From Cavia porcellus (taxonomy: Eukaryota; Chordata; Mammalia; Rodentia; Caviidae), in NCBI RefSeq assembly GCF_034190915.1, contig NW_026947507.1:29688001-29752000 (forward strand): a stretch of 64,000 nt of DNA. The letters run 5' to 3'. Both the position numbers and the translations under genes were made by a program. The notes beneath the pieces were generated by a model, which worked only from the letters and a program-made list of their open reading frames with translations, did no database searches and had not been told where the DNA came from. Numbering within the stretch: position 1 is the stretch's first letter; every line of letters begins with the position of its first letter. Below are positions 24,323 through 35,017 of the stretch, piece by piece.

Positions 24323-25245
24323 GCCTGTAATCCCAGCACTCAGGGATCTAAGGCTGGAGGATCACTGTGAGTTACAGGTCATCTTGATTTACAAAGTGAG
24401 TTCATAGCCATTCACAGACTAGAGGAGAGAGAAGGCCATACCAGAAAGCAAGCCCAGTCTGGAAACCAGCACATATGCAGGTAACCACTGGACTGGGAAC
24501 AGCCAGACCCCAGTCCCTTCTGGCATGAGGGCTGGCAAACATGAAGTACCAATCCCTCATCCCTACTCCCACCATAAGTGATCGGCTGATCTAGAGAAAC
24601 AGTCTGTGTTGATAGCTATGGAGGTGAAATGCAATTGGATGCCTGTGGTGCTCTGATGTTTCACTAACATTGCAGGTCTAGGGCCAATGGTCTGATCATA
24701 GCCTCAGAGAATAGTGGTACACAGTGTGACATCTAGAGGAGGATTTTCTTCTGAGGGTTGTAGCTACTGTTGATTCCTTATGACCTTGTTTTGAAGTCCT
24801 GTATCATTTCCATTGTTTTATTGGGCTGGGTTTTATTCTCTTTTGTTTTGTTTGATTATGTAAAATCTGATGGCAGGAGCACTATTTCAAAGAGAGTGAA
24901 ATATATTATGGTAGTAACTTTGGATTTACTATAGGCTTATTTTCAAGTCCTTTATTACACTCATTGTCTTGTTTTTATTGTTTCTATTCTATTCTGTTCT
25001 ACTTCACTTTTACTATGTTCAAAGTTATCTGCAGCTATTTTGAAAACATCAAAAGGCATTACAGTAACTATTGTTGATTTTGTAATGATTTGAAGTCCTG
25101 TATCACTTACACTGATTTGTTTATATTGGTTTTATTCTATTTTATCCTCTATAAAATAAAATGTTTTTTAAAAAAAATTTTTTAAATGAGTTCAGGGCCA
25201 GCCTGACCTACATAGTGAAAGCTTGTCTCAAAAAGACAAAAACAA
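24323..25245 (+). repeat. B1-type SINE split by a later insertion
   Basis: The left half (gatgcctgtaatcccagcac to about 24404) and the right half (gagttcagggccagcctgac, 25188-25245) together make one B1 unit. The segment between them belongs to an inserted element. Confidence 0.75.
24405..25183 (+). mobile_element. 5'-truncated L1/HAL1-type 3' end nested in B1
   Basis: About 780 bases of T-rich LINE-type 3' sequence ending in an ATAAAATAAAATG and A/T-rich tail. Repeated ttgaagtcctgtatca-like blocks resemble the 3' part of HAL1 copy A. A short duplication (TGAGTTCA) borders it on both sides, as expected for target-primed insertion. Confidence 0.6.
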
Positions 25246-25750
25246 AATTTACTAAATGATTGACAAATAGCAATAAATAGAAAAATAAAACTGATTTTTA
25301 AATAATTTTTAGATTTTCAAATACTACTGTAGCTGACACTAAAATTATTGCTGTTCAAAATTCACCCTTTAGCCTGAAATCCAGCCAGTTTTCTTATCTC
25401 CTTCACAGCTTCCCAGTGCAGGCCACCAGAAAACAAGGCAAACACATATGCCCAGAGTCATGTTGACCTAAAGCAGTGATTCTCAGGCTCACCCAAGACT
25501 CCTGAGCCCATCACTCTTCTGACAGCTGGGTTTTCACCTCATTGGAAAGCACTGGGCCCTGCTGTGTCTCAGCTGTGTGTCTTTAGTCAGGTTTCTTCAG
25601 ATCCTAGTTTCTAAGCACCAAGTCCTTTAATTTACCTTGCGATAGTGGCACTAACATAAAAGTCATAGCATATTTTTGAGTAATAGCAATACATTTAAGT
25701 ATTAATAACCCATCTTTGAGTAATAATACATTATTGGTAATAATAGTAGT
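25246..25750. other. Intergenic stretch, nothing recognised
   Basis: A/T-rich spacer between the split B1 and HAL1 copy B. Confidence 0.5.
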
Positions 25751-25765
25751 AGTCATTGTATTTTT
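25751..25765 (+). repeat. Target-site duplication of HAL1 copy B, left
   Basis: AGTCATTGTATTTTT, identical to 28998-29012. Confidence 0.9.
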
Positions 25766-26544
25766 AAATTTTTATTTAAAGAAAAACTAAACAAAACAGA
25801 AAATAAGTAGAACTAATACATATGTTCAGAGAAAAAAAGTAAGACATCACTAGTTGATGTTTACATATTGTCATTTTACAAATAGTTGTTCAAGATACAA
25901 AAATGGAACGTGTAAAGTGGGAATTCAAACAGCAAGACTGCAGACAGTTCTGTTCAACTGTTCAACAAAAACTGAGAAACATGGTTGTCAGTCCTATGCA
26001 CCTAAACATACATGTAGTTATCCACATCTTCATTTATGTTGAAATTAAACAAATTAAAGCAGGATAAAATCATTCTGAACAGAGAATAATAGTATTGATG
26101 GATTTCACATCATGACACTCCGGGATCAGCACTGGCTACTGTAGTGTCTCTTTTTTATTAATTTAATTTAAAGAAAGAGTAAACAAAACAGAAAACGACC
26201 GGAAATAATACATAATTTCAAAGAAAAAAATAAACAGTAAGAAATCACTAGTTGATGATTACAGATTGTCTTCTTACAAATAGTTATTCAAGATACTAAA
26301 GTGGAGCATATAAAGTGGAAATTCAAACAGAGAGACTGCAACCAGTTCTGTTCAACTATCCAACAAAAACTTAAAAATGTGGTTATCAATCCTATACACT
26401 TAAACATACATGCAGTTATCCATATCCTCAATTATGCTGAGATTGAAGAACAAAGGCTAATATCACTCTGAACAAAGAATAATACTATTGCTGGGTTTCA
26501 CATTATGACACTCCAGGATCAGCACTGGGTATTTTAATGTCTCT
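25766..26544 (-). repeat. Tandem 3' UTR duplication in HAL1 copy B
   Basis: Two units of about 390 bases; the unit start (gagacac or gagacat) recurs with a period of 394. Each unit ends in an A/T-rich, AATAAA-like tail. Confidence 0.85.
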
Positions 26545-27079
26545 TTTTCTTCAAAGTATCTGTTCATTTCATCATGTGTCATAATATCAGTTTGCATAAA
26601 CAATTTATAGATTCTACACATGCATGAGTCTTAATATGTATTTCTATCCTTTCTATATTAGAGGGAGAAACAAAACATAGCAAGGAAAAACGAAACATAT
26701 TCCTATAACCACATGAAACAAAATAAACATATAAGATCATTGTACAAAGAGTTCTACCATGGTTCCTGTGTTGTCTCTTGTTATCTCCAATAGAACTGAC
26801 TATAATATTAGACATAATATAATTGAATGTATCAGTACATAACAGTATTAATAAAAACACAACTTTGTATACAGTATAGAACTTCAAAAACTGGAAGTTA
26901 TGAAACCAGAATGTGTATCATAGAGTCTTGTCATCTTCAGTGTAGTTGCCTATACTTTCAGACGTGATACTATCAATCATAATCAGTTTTGAATAAAATC
27001 TTCTCTGTCTCACTTCTGTTGTGCTCTTTTTTTGCCATCAGTTGTCTGCTTATCTTCTTCATTCTGTTTTCTGCTCCAT

Positions 27080-28123
27080 TCATTGAGGCCTCTCTGCCAC
27101 TGTTCCTAGAATCCTAGTACTTTACTCTCTCTCTAGAATGCCCTGCAGTATTCTATATAGAGTTGGATTGGTGGTCACAAATTTTCCAAGTTCCTCTTTG
27201 TCTTGAAAGCATCTTGTTTCTTCATTAATTTCTAGAGACAGTTTAACAGGGTATATAAATCTGGGTTGGAGGTTATTTTCTTTCAGGGCTTGGAATATTT
27301 TGCTCCAGGCTTTTCTTGACTTGATGGTTTGTGTCAAGAAGTCTGCTGTTATTCTGATGGGCCAGCCTTTATAGGTTATCTGTTTCTTGTCTCTAAAGCT
27401 TTCAATACTCTGTTCTTATGTTGAATTTCTGGGGTCTTGATTATTATATGCCTGGGTATAGCTCTGTTTTAGTTGTAGGTGGCTGGAGTTCTTTATGCCT
27501 CATATCTTTGAATATCATTTCCTTTTCCTATGCTTGGGAAGTTTTCCTTAATTATTTCTGTGAATAGCCTTTGTAGTTCCTTTGTTTGTACCCCTGCTTC
27601 TTCATTCACATTCTTTATTCTCAAATTATAGATCCTCTTGTTGTCTTTTAACCTTTGTATTGTTACTGCTTGTTTCCTTCCTTTCATAATCCCACATTAC
27701 AAACCTGTCCTCCAATTTGGATAATCTGTCCTTAGTTTCTTTCAAGCTGATTTGCTGTCTTTCCATAAAGTTTTTAATTTCCTGGTGATCTCTTTGAATC
27801 TGCTTCATGTATTCTATATTTTCTTTATATTCTTCATCAAATGGTTCTCTCCTTTGTTTGAGTTCCTCCATTCTTCCATCTGTGTCTTCTTGAGGGGTGC
27901 TTAGCCTCTCTTTAACTAATCTTCTTATATCTTGCTTTACTTGGCTAAATATTTCCCTTTTGAACTTGTCTACGAGGTCCTGAAGATATCTCTTTATGTC
28001 CACTGATGCTGCATCTGATATTGCATGTTTGCTGTTCTCATTCTCCTTTGTATTTACCTGTCCTGGGTCAATGTTCTCAGGGTTGAGGCCTGGGGATTTT
28101 TTGTTGTTGCTTCCTCTTCCCAT
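27080..28123 (-). pseudogene. L1-type ORF1 (HAL1 copy B), broken
   Basis: Starts at ATG 28123 (MGRGSNNKKSPG). The Lys/Glu-rich coiled-coil region is open to about 27690. There the frame shifts by one and continues (27687-27493), ending in RYEA followed by TAA at 27495-27493. The RRM/CTD part resumes in the original frame (27337-27122, TQTIKSRKAW). Two frameshifts and one in-place stop make it non-coding now. The TAA after RYEA is at the same position in copy C. Confidence 0.85.
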
Positions 28124-28665
28124 CTTTTTTGCTTCTTCCAGGAGGCCCCAGTTTCTTTCTTTGTTGGTTACAATTCTTCTGAAGCGTGCTGGCTAGATGA
28201 CCCTCCACACTGCCGTGTGCTAGTGAGTTGCAGACAGGGACAGAGTATGCTAGCCCCTCCTCTCCGGATCAGTCAAGCTGCTATGACCTGCACTGTGTTA
28301 CTTTGAACCGCCTCCCCTCTTTATCAGTCGAACTTCTGAGGCTTCACTGGGTAAGTGTGGTTAGTGTGCACAACCGTGACTTGATTTTGGATAACCTATT
28401 GGGTCTCAGCCAGTTTACGTGACCCAGGCCTAGCTCACTCCACCAATCCCGTTCGGGAAAAGAACAATTGACTGAAGTCACTGCTGTCCCTTGTACTTGC
28501 CAGACCTGCCCAGTCCCAGAATGTCATCCGCCGGAGCCCCCCTGTTTATGGAATGGCTCCACTCCTGTCACTCACCACAGGTCGATGTAGGCACCCTGCC
28601 AACTCAGCTCTCCATTCGGCTTGCTGACTCTCGTAGTCAATGTAACTGTGCCTCCAGTGAGTCGA

Positions 28666-28692
28666 AGTAGCGGGGCCTCAGACCCCGCTACT
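28666..28692. repeat. Perfect 10-bp GC-rich hairpin in HAL1 copy B 5' UTR
   Basis: AGTAGCGGGG, a 7-base loop, then CCCCGCTACT. Not found at the matching place in copies A or C. Confidence 0.8.
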
Positions 28693-28997
28693 CATCAAGT
28701 CATGGGGGGACCTCGGCTAATCACGGCGGGACCTCAGATGGTCAGCAAGTCACCTTAATTTCTTCTTGGGATTAAAGTATTCATCTCCCTCTGTTTGGAG
28801 CTCCCCACTCTGTATTATGTTGAATTCTAAGTTTACTATCTCAGGGAGCCTCTGTAGCCAGTAGTTACGTATCCACCAGCTTTGCTTCTCCCATTGCACA
28901 GTTTAAGGGTCTCCTAGAGTCTTTCCTATACAAGATGTAGGTTGTAGAGGTCACAGAAAGCAGCCCATCTAGCAAGGATCCTCTCTACAATGTGCTC

Positions 28998-29012
28998 AGT
29001 CATTGTATTTTT
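28998..29012 (+). repeat. Target-site duplication of HAL1 copy B, right
   Basis: Second copy of the 15 bp duplication, at the element's 5' side. Confidence 0.9.
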
Positions 29013-29734
29013 GAGCACTCATTTCATGCCAAGCTGTTTTGTAGGAGCTTTGTATATGTTAATCCATTTAATATGTGGAGGACCCTCTTCTTCGGGCACA
29101 GAAGTGTCCCTCTGTATAGCCTCTTCCTTGATGCTAAGGGTCTGTTTTCCTTTATTGTCAAGTCTTGTCTATGGCACTTTCCACCCGACTACATTTCAGG
29201 ACTACATTTGCACACTCGTACTCCACCTCTGCAGCACTTTGTCCTGACTATAATTTCAAGAGAGGATTTCAATAACCAGAACATGCAACTGTGTGGCTTT
29301 CCAGGAAATTGCTCTCCTTGGTGGAAAGTTGGGGTGTAAGAGGAGGCTGTGGTGCTAGATGTTCCTCTCCTCAGTTGTCCTGTTCTGCTGATACTCACCT
29401 GCCCGAACCATGTCTGCCTGCAGCACCGATATCAGGACCAAGTTTAACAACTGTGCCAAACACCACCTCACCCACCAGGAACTAGATCAACCTAATTGAT
29501 TTCCACATGATAAAAATCTATAAATGGGATCTTACTCCACTTATTTGAGCAATGTTTTATAGCCACATTTTTTCAGAATAGGTAATAAGTACTTTTCTGA
29601 AACCCAGAGTACAGCAATTAGCATCTGTGAAGTAGTTAACAAAATAGAAAACAAAGACATGATCAATCAAGAAGAACTCTTCACAGGTCTCGCCAAAGCA
29701 AAGAGAGGTAGAACCAAAGTGGACTGGAGACTGG
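29013..29734. other. Intergenic stretch, nothing recognised
   Basis: Open frames of 64-115 codons overlap on both strands, but no family is recognised. Confidence 0.4.
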
Positions 29735-29925
29735 GCAGACATGACTTCTAACCTTATCTTGCCATCAATTCGCTGTGTAACCCTGAGTCTCCTTCTCCAT
29801 CTGTTGCATAGGAACATGGCCACACTTGTTACCTACAGTGCTGTGGTGGGGACTCAAGCCACTGCACGGCAGGGCCTAGCACAAGGTATGGCACGCACTC
29901 ATGATGGCAAGGGCGACAGTGGCAA
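29735..29925 (+). repeat. MIR SINE relic
   Basis: Sense-orientation MIR landmarks: gctgtgtaaccctgagtctc, then gcagggcctagcacaaggta. Confidence 0.6.
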
Positions 29926-30397
29926 TGAGGAGGATGATTATTGTGATGTAGCAATGCTGTGGACCATGGTGACAATGCAGAAGCTCTTAGTGAGGAACAC
30001 AAGAGAGCATATGTAACAGTTAGAAGAATCTCCGAAAGAAAAGAGTAACAAAAGGAAAAAGAAATTGATAAAAAAGCTAAGACAGCTTATAATCCAGAAG
30101 AGAGACCAATACAGCATTCCTCAAAATTTTGTAGACGTGTGGCCCCGGGCTTCATGAATGTCCCAATGTGCCTCATCAAGGTGCTTTTCTCTTCTGAGTC
30201 ACCACTGAGGACTTGATTAAATATCAGCTTGGACAACACTGGCCCTCAGCTGGGCTGAATTAAAAATTTGTCTTGTTTTTCAAAAAAACACTGATTGTTA
30301 GGGAAATTTGCAGTAATTTAAATTAACCACATAAAGCTAGAATTTATGTACTACCCAAGAAACTCAAGATATGGTTAAGTGGATTCATATATGAACC
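29926..30397. other. Intergenic stretch, nothing recognised
   Basis: No convincing features. Confidence 0.5.
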
Positions 30398-30556
30398 AGG
30401 AAAAAAGAGAAAAAGGAAGCAAAGGAGGCAGGGAGAAAAAAGGGATGGAGGGACAGAAGGAGGGGATAAAACTAAAGAGAAGAAGAGAGAGGGAAGAAAG
30501 GAGGAAAAGAAGAAAGAAAAAAGTGGAAAGAGAAAGAGAAGGATGGGAGATAAAGA
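30398..30556 (+). repeat. Polypurine tract
   Basis: About 159 bases of almost pure A and G with only about nine scattered pyrimidines. It produces Lys/Arg/Glu-rich and Ser/Phe/Leu-rich false frames on the two strands. Confidence 0.9.
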
Positions 30557-31313
30557 ATTCAAGCATTTGTACACACTTAGGATTATGTTTATTTAAAATA
30601 AGAGAGCCAGGACGTGAATTTACAAGGTGAGGCGTAAAAGGCCAAGCATACTCTGTCTAGACATTTATGAGGCAGAAACTCCAAATGCCATCCAATCATA
30701 AGCACAGGAGACAATGCTCAGGAGAACTTCAGAAAGAGAAATTGAGTAATATGTTGGAATAAATGACTGGCTTTATTTTAGCCTTCCACAGCATCAAATC
30801 ATGGAATGATTTCCCAGGTTGTCTGTATAAATAAATTATGAATATCAAAGTTCAGAGTTCCCTTTCTGCAAATAACGTTTATCTTTGCTTATGTAAAAAC
30901 ATTTCAATCAACATATGAGTTTTTTTCCACAGTGATACATCTGGTCCACAGTAATGTTTGGCTTTCACTGTCAAGGAGGGGAAAAAGCAAAATTCAAAAT
31001 GCATTTTTTCATTAAAATCAAGTCTTCAGGACACTCTCTTTCTGATTTTTGGTACCTAAAACAAATTGACTCTGCTCTTCATAACCCAGATCTGCTTAAC
31101 CCTCAGCTCACATAGCCTCCGTGTACTTGCATGCCCCACCTTAAGTTACAAAAATCTTAATTCTGAACTTTCTATTAAGTTTATATGAAATAACAATATG
31201 ACATTCCTTCCCCAAAACCTCAGTATTACCTTAGACTGTATGTAGAAGCATATAGTGTTCCCTTAGTTTTGGAACTAAAATATTAAAAGTGTTACAACTT
31301 TTAAAGAATTTAG
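30557..31313. other. Intergenic stretch, nothing recognised
   Basis: No convincing features. Confidence 0.5.
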
Positions 31314-31402
31314 GAGCCAAGCATGAAGGTGCATCCCAGCACTCAGGAGGCTGAGGCAGGATCATTACAAGTTCAGCCTGAACTGCATAGAGACCCTGCA
31401 GC

Positions 31403-31433
<31 letters not shown>

Positions 31434-31440
31434 CAGAGAA
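31314..31440 (+). repeat. B1-type SINE with GACAGA tail
   Basis: gccaagcatgaaggtgcatc, then ctcaggaggctgaggcagga and gttcagcctgaactgcatag, the 7SL-derived B1 layout. The tail is an (AGAGACAG)n simple repeat in place of poly(A). Confidence 0.8.
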
Positions 31441-31639
31441 TTTAGAAATAGAGTATGGAGTGCTCATTATGAAAAGCTCATTGCTTTCTTGCCTATGTTC
31501 AGAACCATTTGAAAGGTTACTGGACGGAGATCAGCACACATTACCTTTACTAATGGTCTGTGGACCAAAGATTCCCTTAGTACCATGTACCTGCCAACTT
31601 CCTCCTCCATCCCGACACACACACACCCAAAGCCTGCCT

Positions 31640-32480
31640 CTGCCCGAGGGTGTGCCACTGCCTGGGGAGGACAAGGAGACCTGTCTGGTCCCCGGATGGG
31701 TCTAATCCACCTGAACAGCTCACAGGTCATCACCTGAGAGTTAGTGAATCGCGTTTCCCGCGGGAAGAAGTGGGCCGGGCGTCGGATGTGCACAGGACCT
31801 TGTTCTCCTGGGGCTCCCCCAACACATGCAACCAGGGAAACGGAGTTTCCTTCTTGAGGGTGCTGGACCCCGCGGCAGGTAGAATGGGAGGGCAGGACAA
31901 ACGGCCAGGCAGACTACACACAAGTGGGCATGGCTCGCTCTGTGTGGACCCGTGGGGGCGGGGGTCCACTTGTCTCCCCACACGGCCTGCATTCTGTCCC
32001 CCAAAGCCGTGGGACTGGGCCTGCTGGGAAAAGGGGGCACAGCCACAGCCGCCAGGGGTCGCCTCCAGGCCACCCACTCCGCTCCAGTCTCCCTCCCTGC
32101 CACGGTGACTGGGATGGGGGGCGGGCTCCGGGGTCTCCGTGACAAAGGGGAATAAAAGAGTTCAAGAAAGCGGTCAGAGCCCTGGAAAACAAAGATGAGA
32201 AAGGGGAAAATCAATTCCAAGAAAAGTAAAAATGTGTTTTCTACCCCCAGCACAGCGGTCCTAGGAAACCCCCGGAGCAGGACCACAGGCAGATCAGCAA
32301 GTGACGCCGCCCGGCTCCACTGAGGCAGACAGGAGCGCGCAGGTGACCCTGTCCTGGGCCTGTGTGCTGGGCGTGAGGGGGACAGAGAGCCCATCTGTGT
32401 AAGCCAGTGCCTTCCGGAGCAGCAGTGGCTGCACACAGGCCGGATACAGACTCCCGCAGCGCCCCTTGCAGGTCCCAAAC
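31640..32480. other. GC- and CpG-rich segment, function unknown
   Basis: About 840 bases are far richer in G+C and CpG than the surrounding A/T-rich DNA. They contain a perfect E2F-like palindrome (TTTCCCGCGGGAA at 31754-31766). An AATAAA follows at about 32152 on the plus strand. It could be an orphan CpG island, the promoter of an unannotated transcript, or part of an unrecognised LTR element. No protein domain was recognised. Confidence 0.4.
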
Positions 32481-32658
32481 CTGAAGTTGAAAGCCGTGAT
32501 GGATGGGACTCCATCATTGCTCCATGAGGCACAGCTCTGGAAACCCCCGAAGGAGGATGGTGGAGGATGAAGAAATGAAGACTAGCGTCAGAATGCATAA
32601 AGCCGAGGTCAGGCAGAGGGCCTTCCCTCTCTTGATGAGAGGAAGGACTGCCCAACAA
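31741..32658 (-). other. Longest open frame in the window, 305 codons, unidentified
   Basis: Open from ATG 32658 to 31741. The predicted product is rich in Pro, Arg, Ser and Ala with one hydrophobic stretch in the middle (LIFPFLIFVF). No domain or relative is recognised. Other frames of the same DNA are also open for 92-152 codons, which fits low stop density in GC-rich DNA better than a real gene. Coding status is doubtful. Confidence 0.2.
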
Positions 32659-33404
32659 CTGCCGTGCATTTATTTAAACAATCAGTAGAAGGCTAGGGTG
32701 GAAGCCTCTCTCTGCTGGGAGAGAGGACTGTGCAAGACCGCAGCGCGTTTATGAACATGACCAAGGTGAGAGGATGTTTACGGAGAATCCAAGGGGAGGG
32801 CAAGATCTGTAACAGGAAGAATCTCTGACAAACATCATGCCTTGGTGGTTACACAGGAAAGGCTGAGTCACTCTATACATCTGTGCCCTGAGATGCATAC
32901 ACTTCTCATGGGGCCCTGATGAACTCCCGAGAGCAGGGACCTTGTCCCAGACACCCCAGGTACAAACAGCTTCACCCCCAACACCTTGTAGATTGTGTCT
33001 TCTATTTAGAAAAAGGAGCACGATTCTGTTGGCAACCAGGAAGAGGACAGCAGCAGTAAGGTCAGTTAAGCAAAGCTGTGCAACTAGTTCTGACCAAGGA
33101 GGTACACAGAAGTGACTTCAGTTACTTATTCCTCTGAGGATGCAGGGGAGGGAGGGATCTTTGCCTTGAGATAATAGTGCACGTGGAGGGATCCACTGTC
33201 TGAGTGACTGCAGATGGGATGCACTTTCAGAAGAGTTGTGTGGACCTACAGACTTCTTGTAAAGTAAATTACCGTTATGTTAAACCTGAGATTTGGGATA
33301 ACGTCTTATAGCAATGAAGTCTACTGTATCCTGACATGTAAACCTCCAAAAAGAAACTTTTTGTCCCAAGGCCTTTGTGCTGACCTATATCCTTAGCATG
33401 TTAT
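32481..33404. other. Intergenic stretch, nothing recognised
   Basis: Contains a small gctgggagagaggac hairpin-like patch near 32710; no gene or clear repeat. Confidence 0.4.
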
Positions 33405-33528
33405 ATTTTATATTTTGTGACAAGGTCACACCAAGTCATCAACTTGGTTGGGCTCTAACTTGTAATCCATTAACCTCGCCCTCCTAGAACACTAGGATTC
33501 AGGCGTGTGCCAATATGTCCAGCAGAGC
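33405..33528 (-). repeat. B1-type SINE, antisense, diverged
   Basis: Antisense B1 landmarks: gtgacaaggtcacaccaagt, then actaggattcaggcgtgtgc and tgtccagcag. Confidence 0.65.
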
Positions 33529-33654
33529 AAACTTTTTAGGTTCTCAGAGCTCAGTTCTGGCTCCAATATTCCTCATACTCCCAAGTCACCTCTCTTTTGG
33601 ACCCTGCAAGAGATTTATTTCTACCTGGTCTCTATTTTCTGCATAGCTGCAACA

Positions 33655-33960
33655 ACGATCTTTAAAATATAAATTAGATCATGAAACTTCTTAGCTTAAG
33701 GACACCCAGTGATTCTAAGAGCAAAATCCTAAATCCTCAATTCCAGTTTGTAATGTCTTTTAGGATTTTGTCCTTGTGTACTTTCTGGGCTTTACTTTCT
33801 ATCTCTTACATCTCTCTTCTCCAAGTAATCTTTTTTTTTAAGTCCTCCAACAAGGTATGTTCTTTTCTGCCCCAATACTTTTGTACCTTTTGTTTTTTCT
33901 TCTGGAAAAGATGGTTAGAGGTTCACCAATGTCCACATTCTCCTCATATACCCTGATGCA
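33655..33960 (+). repeat. L2 LINE relic
   Basis: Starts with tttaaaatataaattagatc, atgaaacttcttagcttaag, a typical L2 3' region. Confidence 0.55.
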
Positions 33961-34262
33961 CACTGAAGGACTGAATTTCCCAGAAGCCCTTGCAGTCACC
34001 ACAGCCAGGAAATACAAATCTAGTCAGAGAATATGAGCAGAATGATGTATACCATTCCCAAGCCTCCTGATAAAAGTGCCTCCACATGATGCTCCATGTA
34101 TGTTCCCCTCTCCCATTAGCTACAACATTGGCCACCAATGCAAATATGGTATACACAAGTAGAAGATGGCGGATTTTTTGTCAGAATGGGTCCCAGAATG
34201 TGATCAGACTATGAAAAAAAATCCACTTCTTTCTTTCTTCTGCCCAATAGAGGCACCTGAGC

Positions 34263-34278
34263 AAGAAATACACTGCTG
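34263..34278 (+). repeat. Target-site duplication of HAL1 copy C, left
   Basis: AAGAAATACACTGCTG, identical to 38055-38070. Confidence 0.93.
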
Positions 34279-35017
34279 GAGTCCAGCAAAGATGGCAGAT
34301 CCATAACAGCAGGCTACAGAAACTCCCTGAGATAGTCAACTTAGAATTCAACATAATACAGCATGGGGAGTCCAGAACAGAAGGAGATGAATTCTCTCTC
34401 CCAAGAAGAAACTAAGGTGAGAAGAACCAATCAAACATACAGTCCATGTGCTACTACTGGAACAGCTCAAGGTTCAGTGCTTCTGCTGCAACACCCAAAC
34501 TTGTGCCGCGGCCACTTACCAAGCCGTCCGAAATCCTGCTGCTTTGAATCACTGGAAATACAGTCACACCGAGGTTGGGGGTTGGCGAACCAAACAGAGA
34601 GCTGAGCTAGCGGCAAACCTGCATTGACCTGTGGAATAAAACTATTCCACACAGAAGGGGGCTCCAACAGATGACATTCTGGGACTGGGAAGGACTGGCA
34701 AGAACAAGGGGCAGCAGTGACTTCAGTCAGTTGCTCCCTTCCTGAACAGGATTGGTGGAGTGAGCTTGGCCTGGGACACGTGATCTGGCTGAGACCCAAT
34801 AAGTTATCCAAAATCAATTCCCTATGCCAGCAGCACACACTAATGTAGTGAAGGCCTCAGCAGGTTGACTGACCCAGAGGGGAGGGGCCAGCATACACTG
34901 CCCCTGTTTGCAACTCACTAGCACACTGCAGTGGGAAAGGTCATCTAGCCAGCGTGCTTCAGAAGAATTGTAACCAACAAAGAAAGAAACGGGGGCCTCC
35001 TGGAAGAAACAAAAAAG

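Larger units (their letters stand above)
25766..28997 (-). mobile_element. HAL1-type half-L1 retrotransposon, copy B
   Basis: A 3.23 kb element on the minus strand, flanked by a perfect 15 bp duplication (AGTCATTGTATTTTT at 25751-25765 and 28998-29012). In element order: about 100 bases of 5' sequence not seen in A or C, then the shared gggagaagcaaagctggtgg start block, a GC-rich 5' UTR, ORF1 (28123-27080), about 500 bases without a second ORF, and two tandem copies of a roughly 390-base 3' UTR unit (26544-26151 and 26150-25766) each ending in an A-rich signal. The perfect duplication suggests a fairly recent insertion. Confidence 0.86.

Noticed and set aside
30344..30630. Lys/Arg/Glu-rich and Ser/Phe/Leu-rich frames
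   Set aside because: They are products of the polypurine tract, with no domain.
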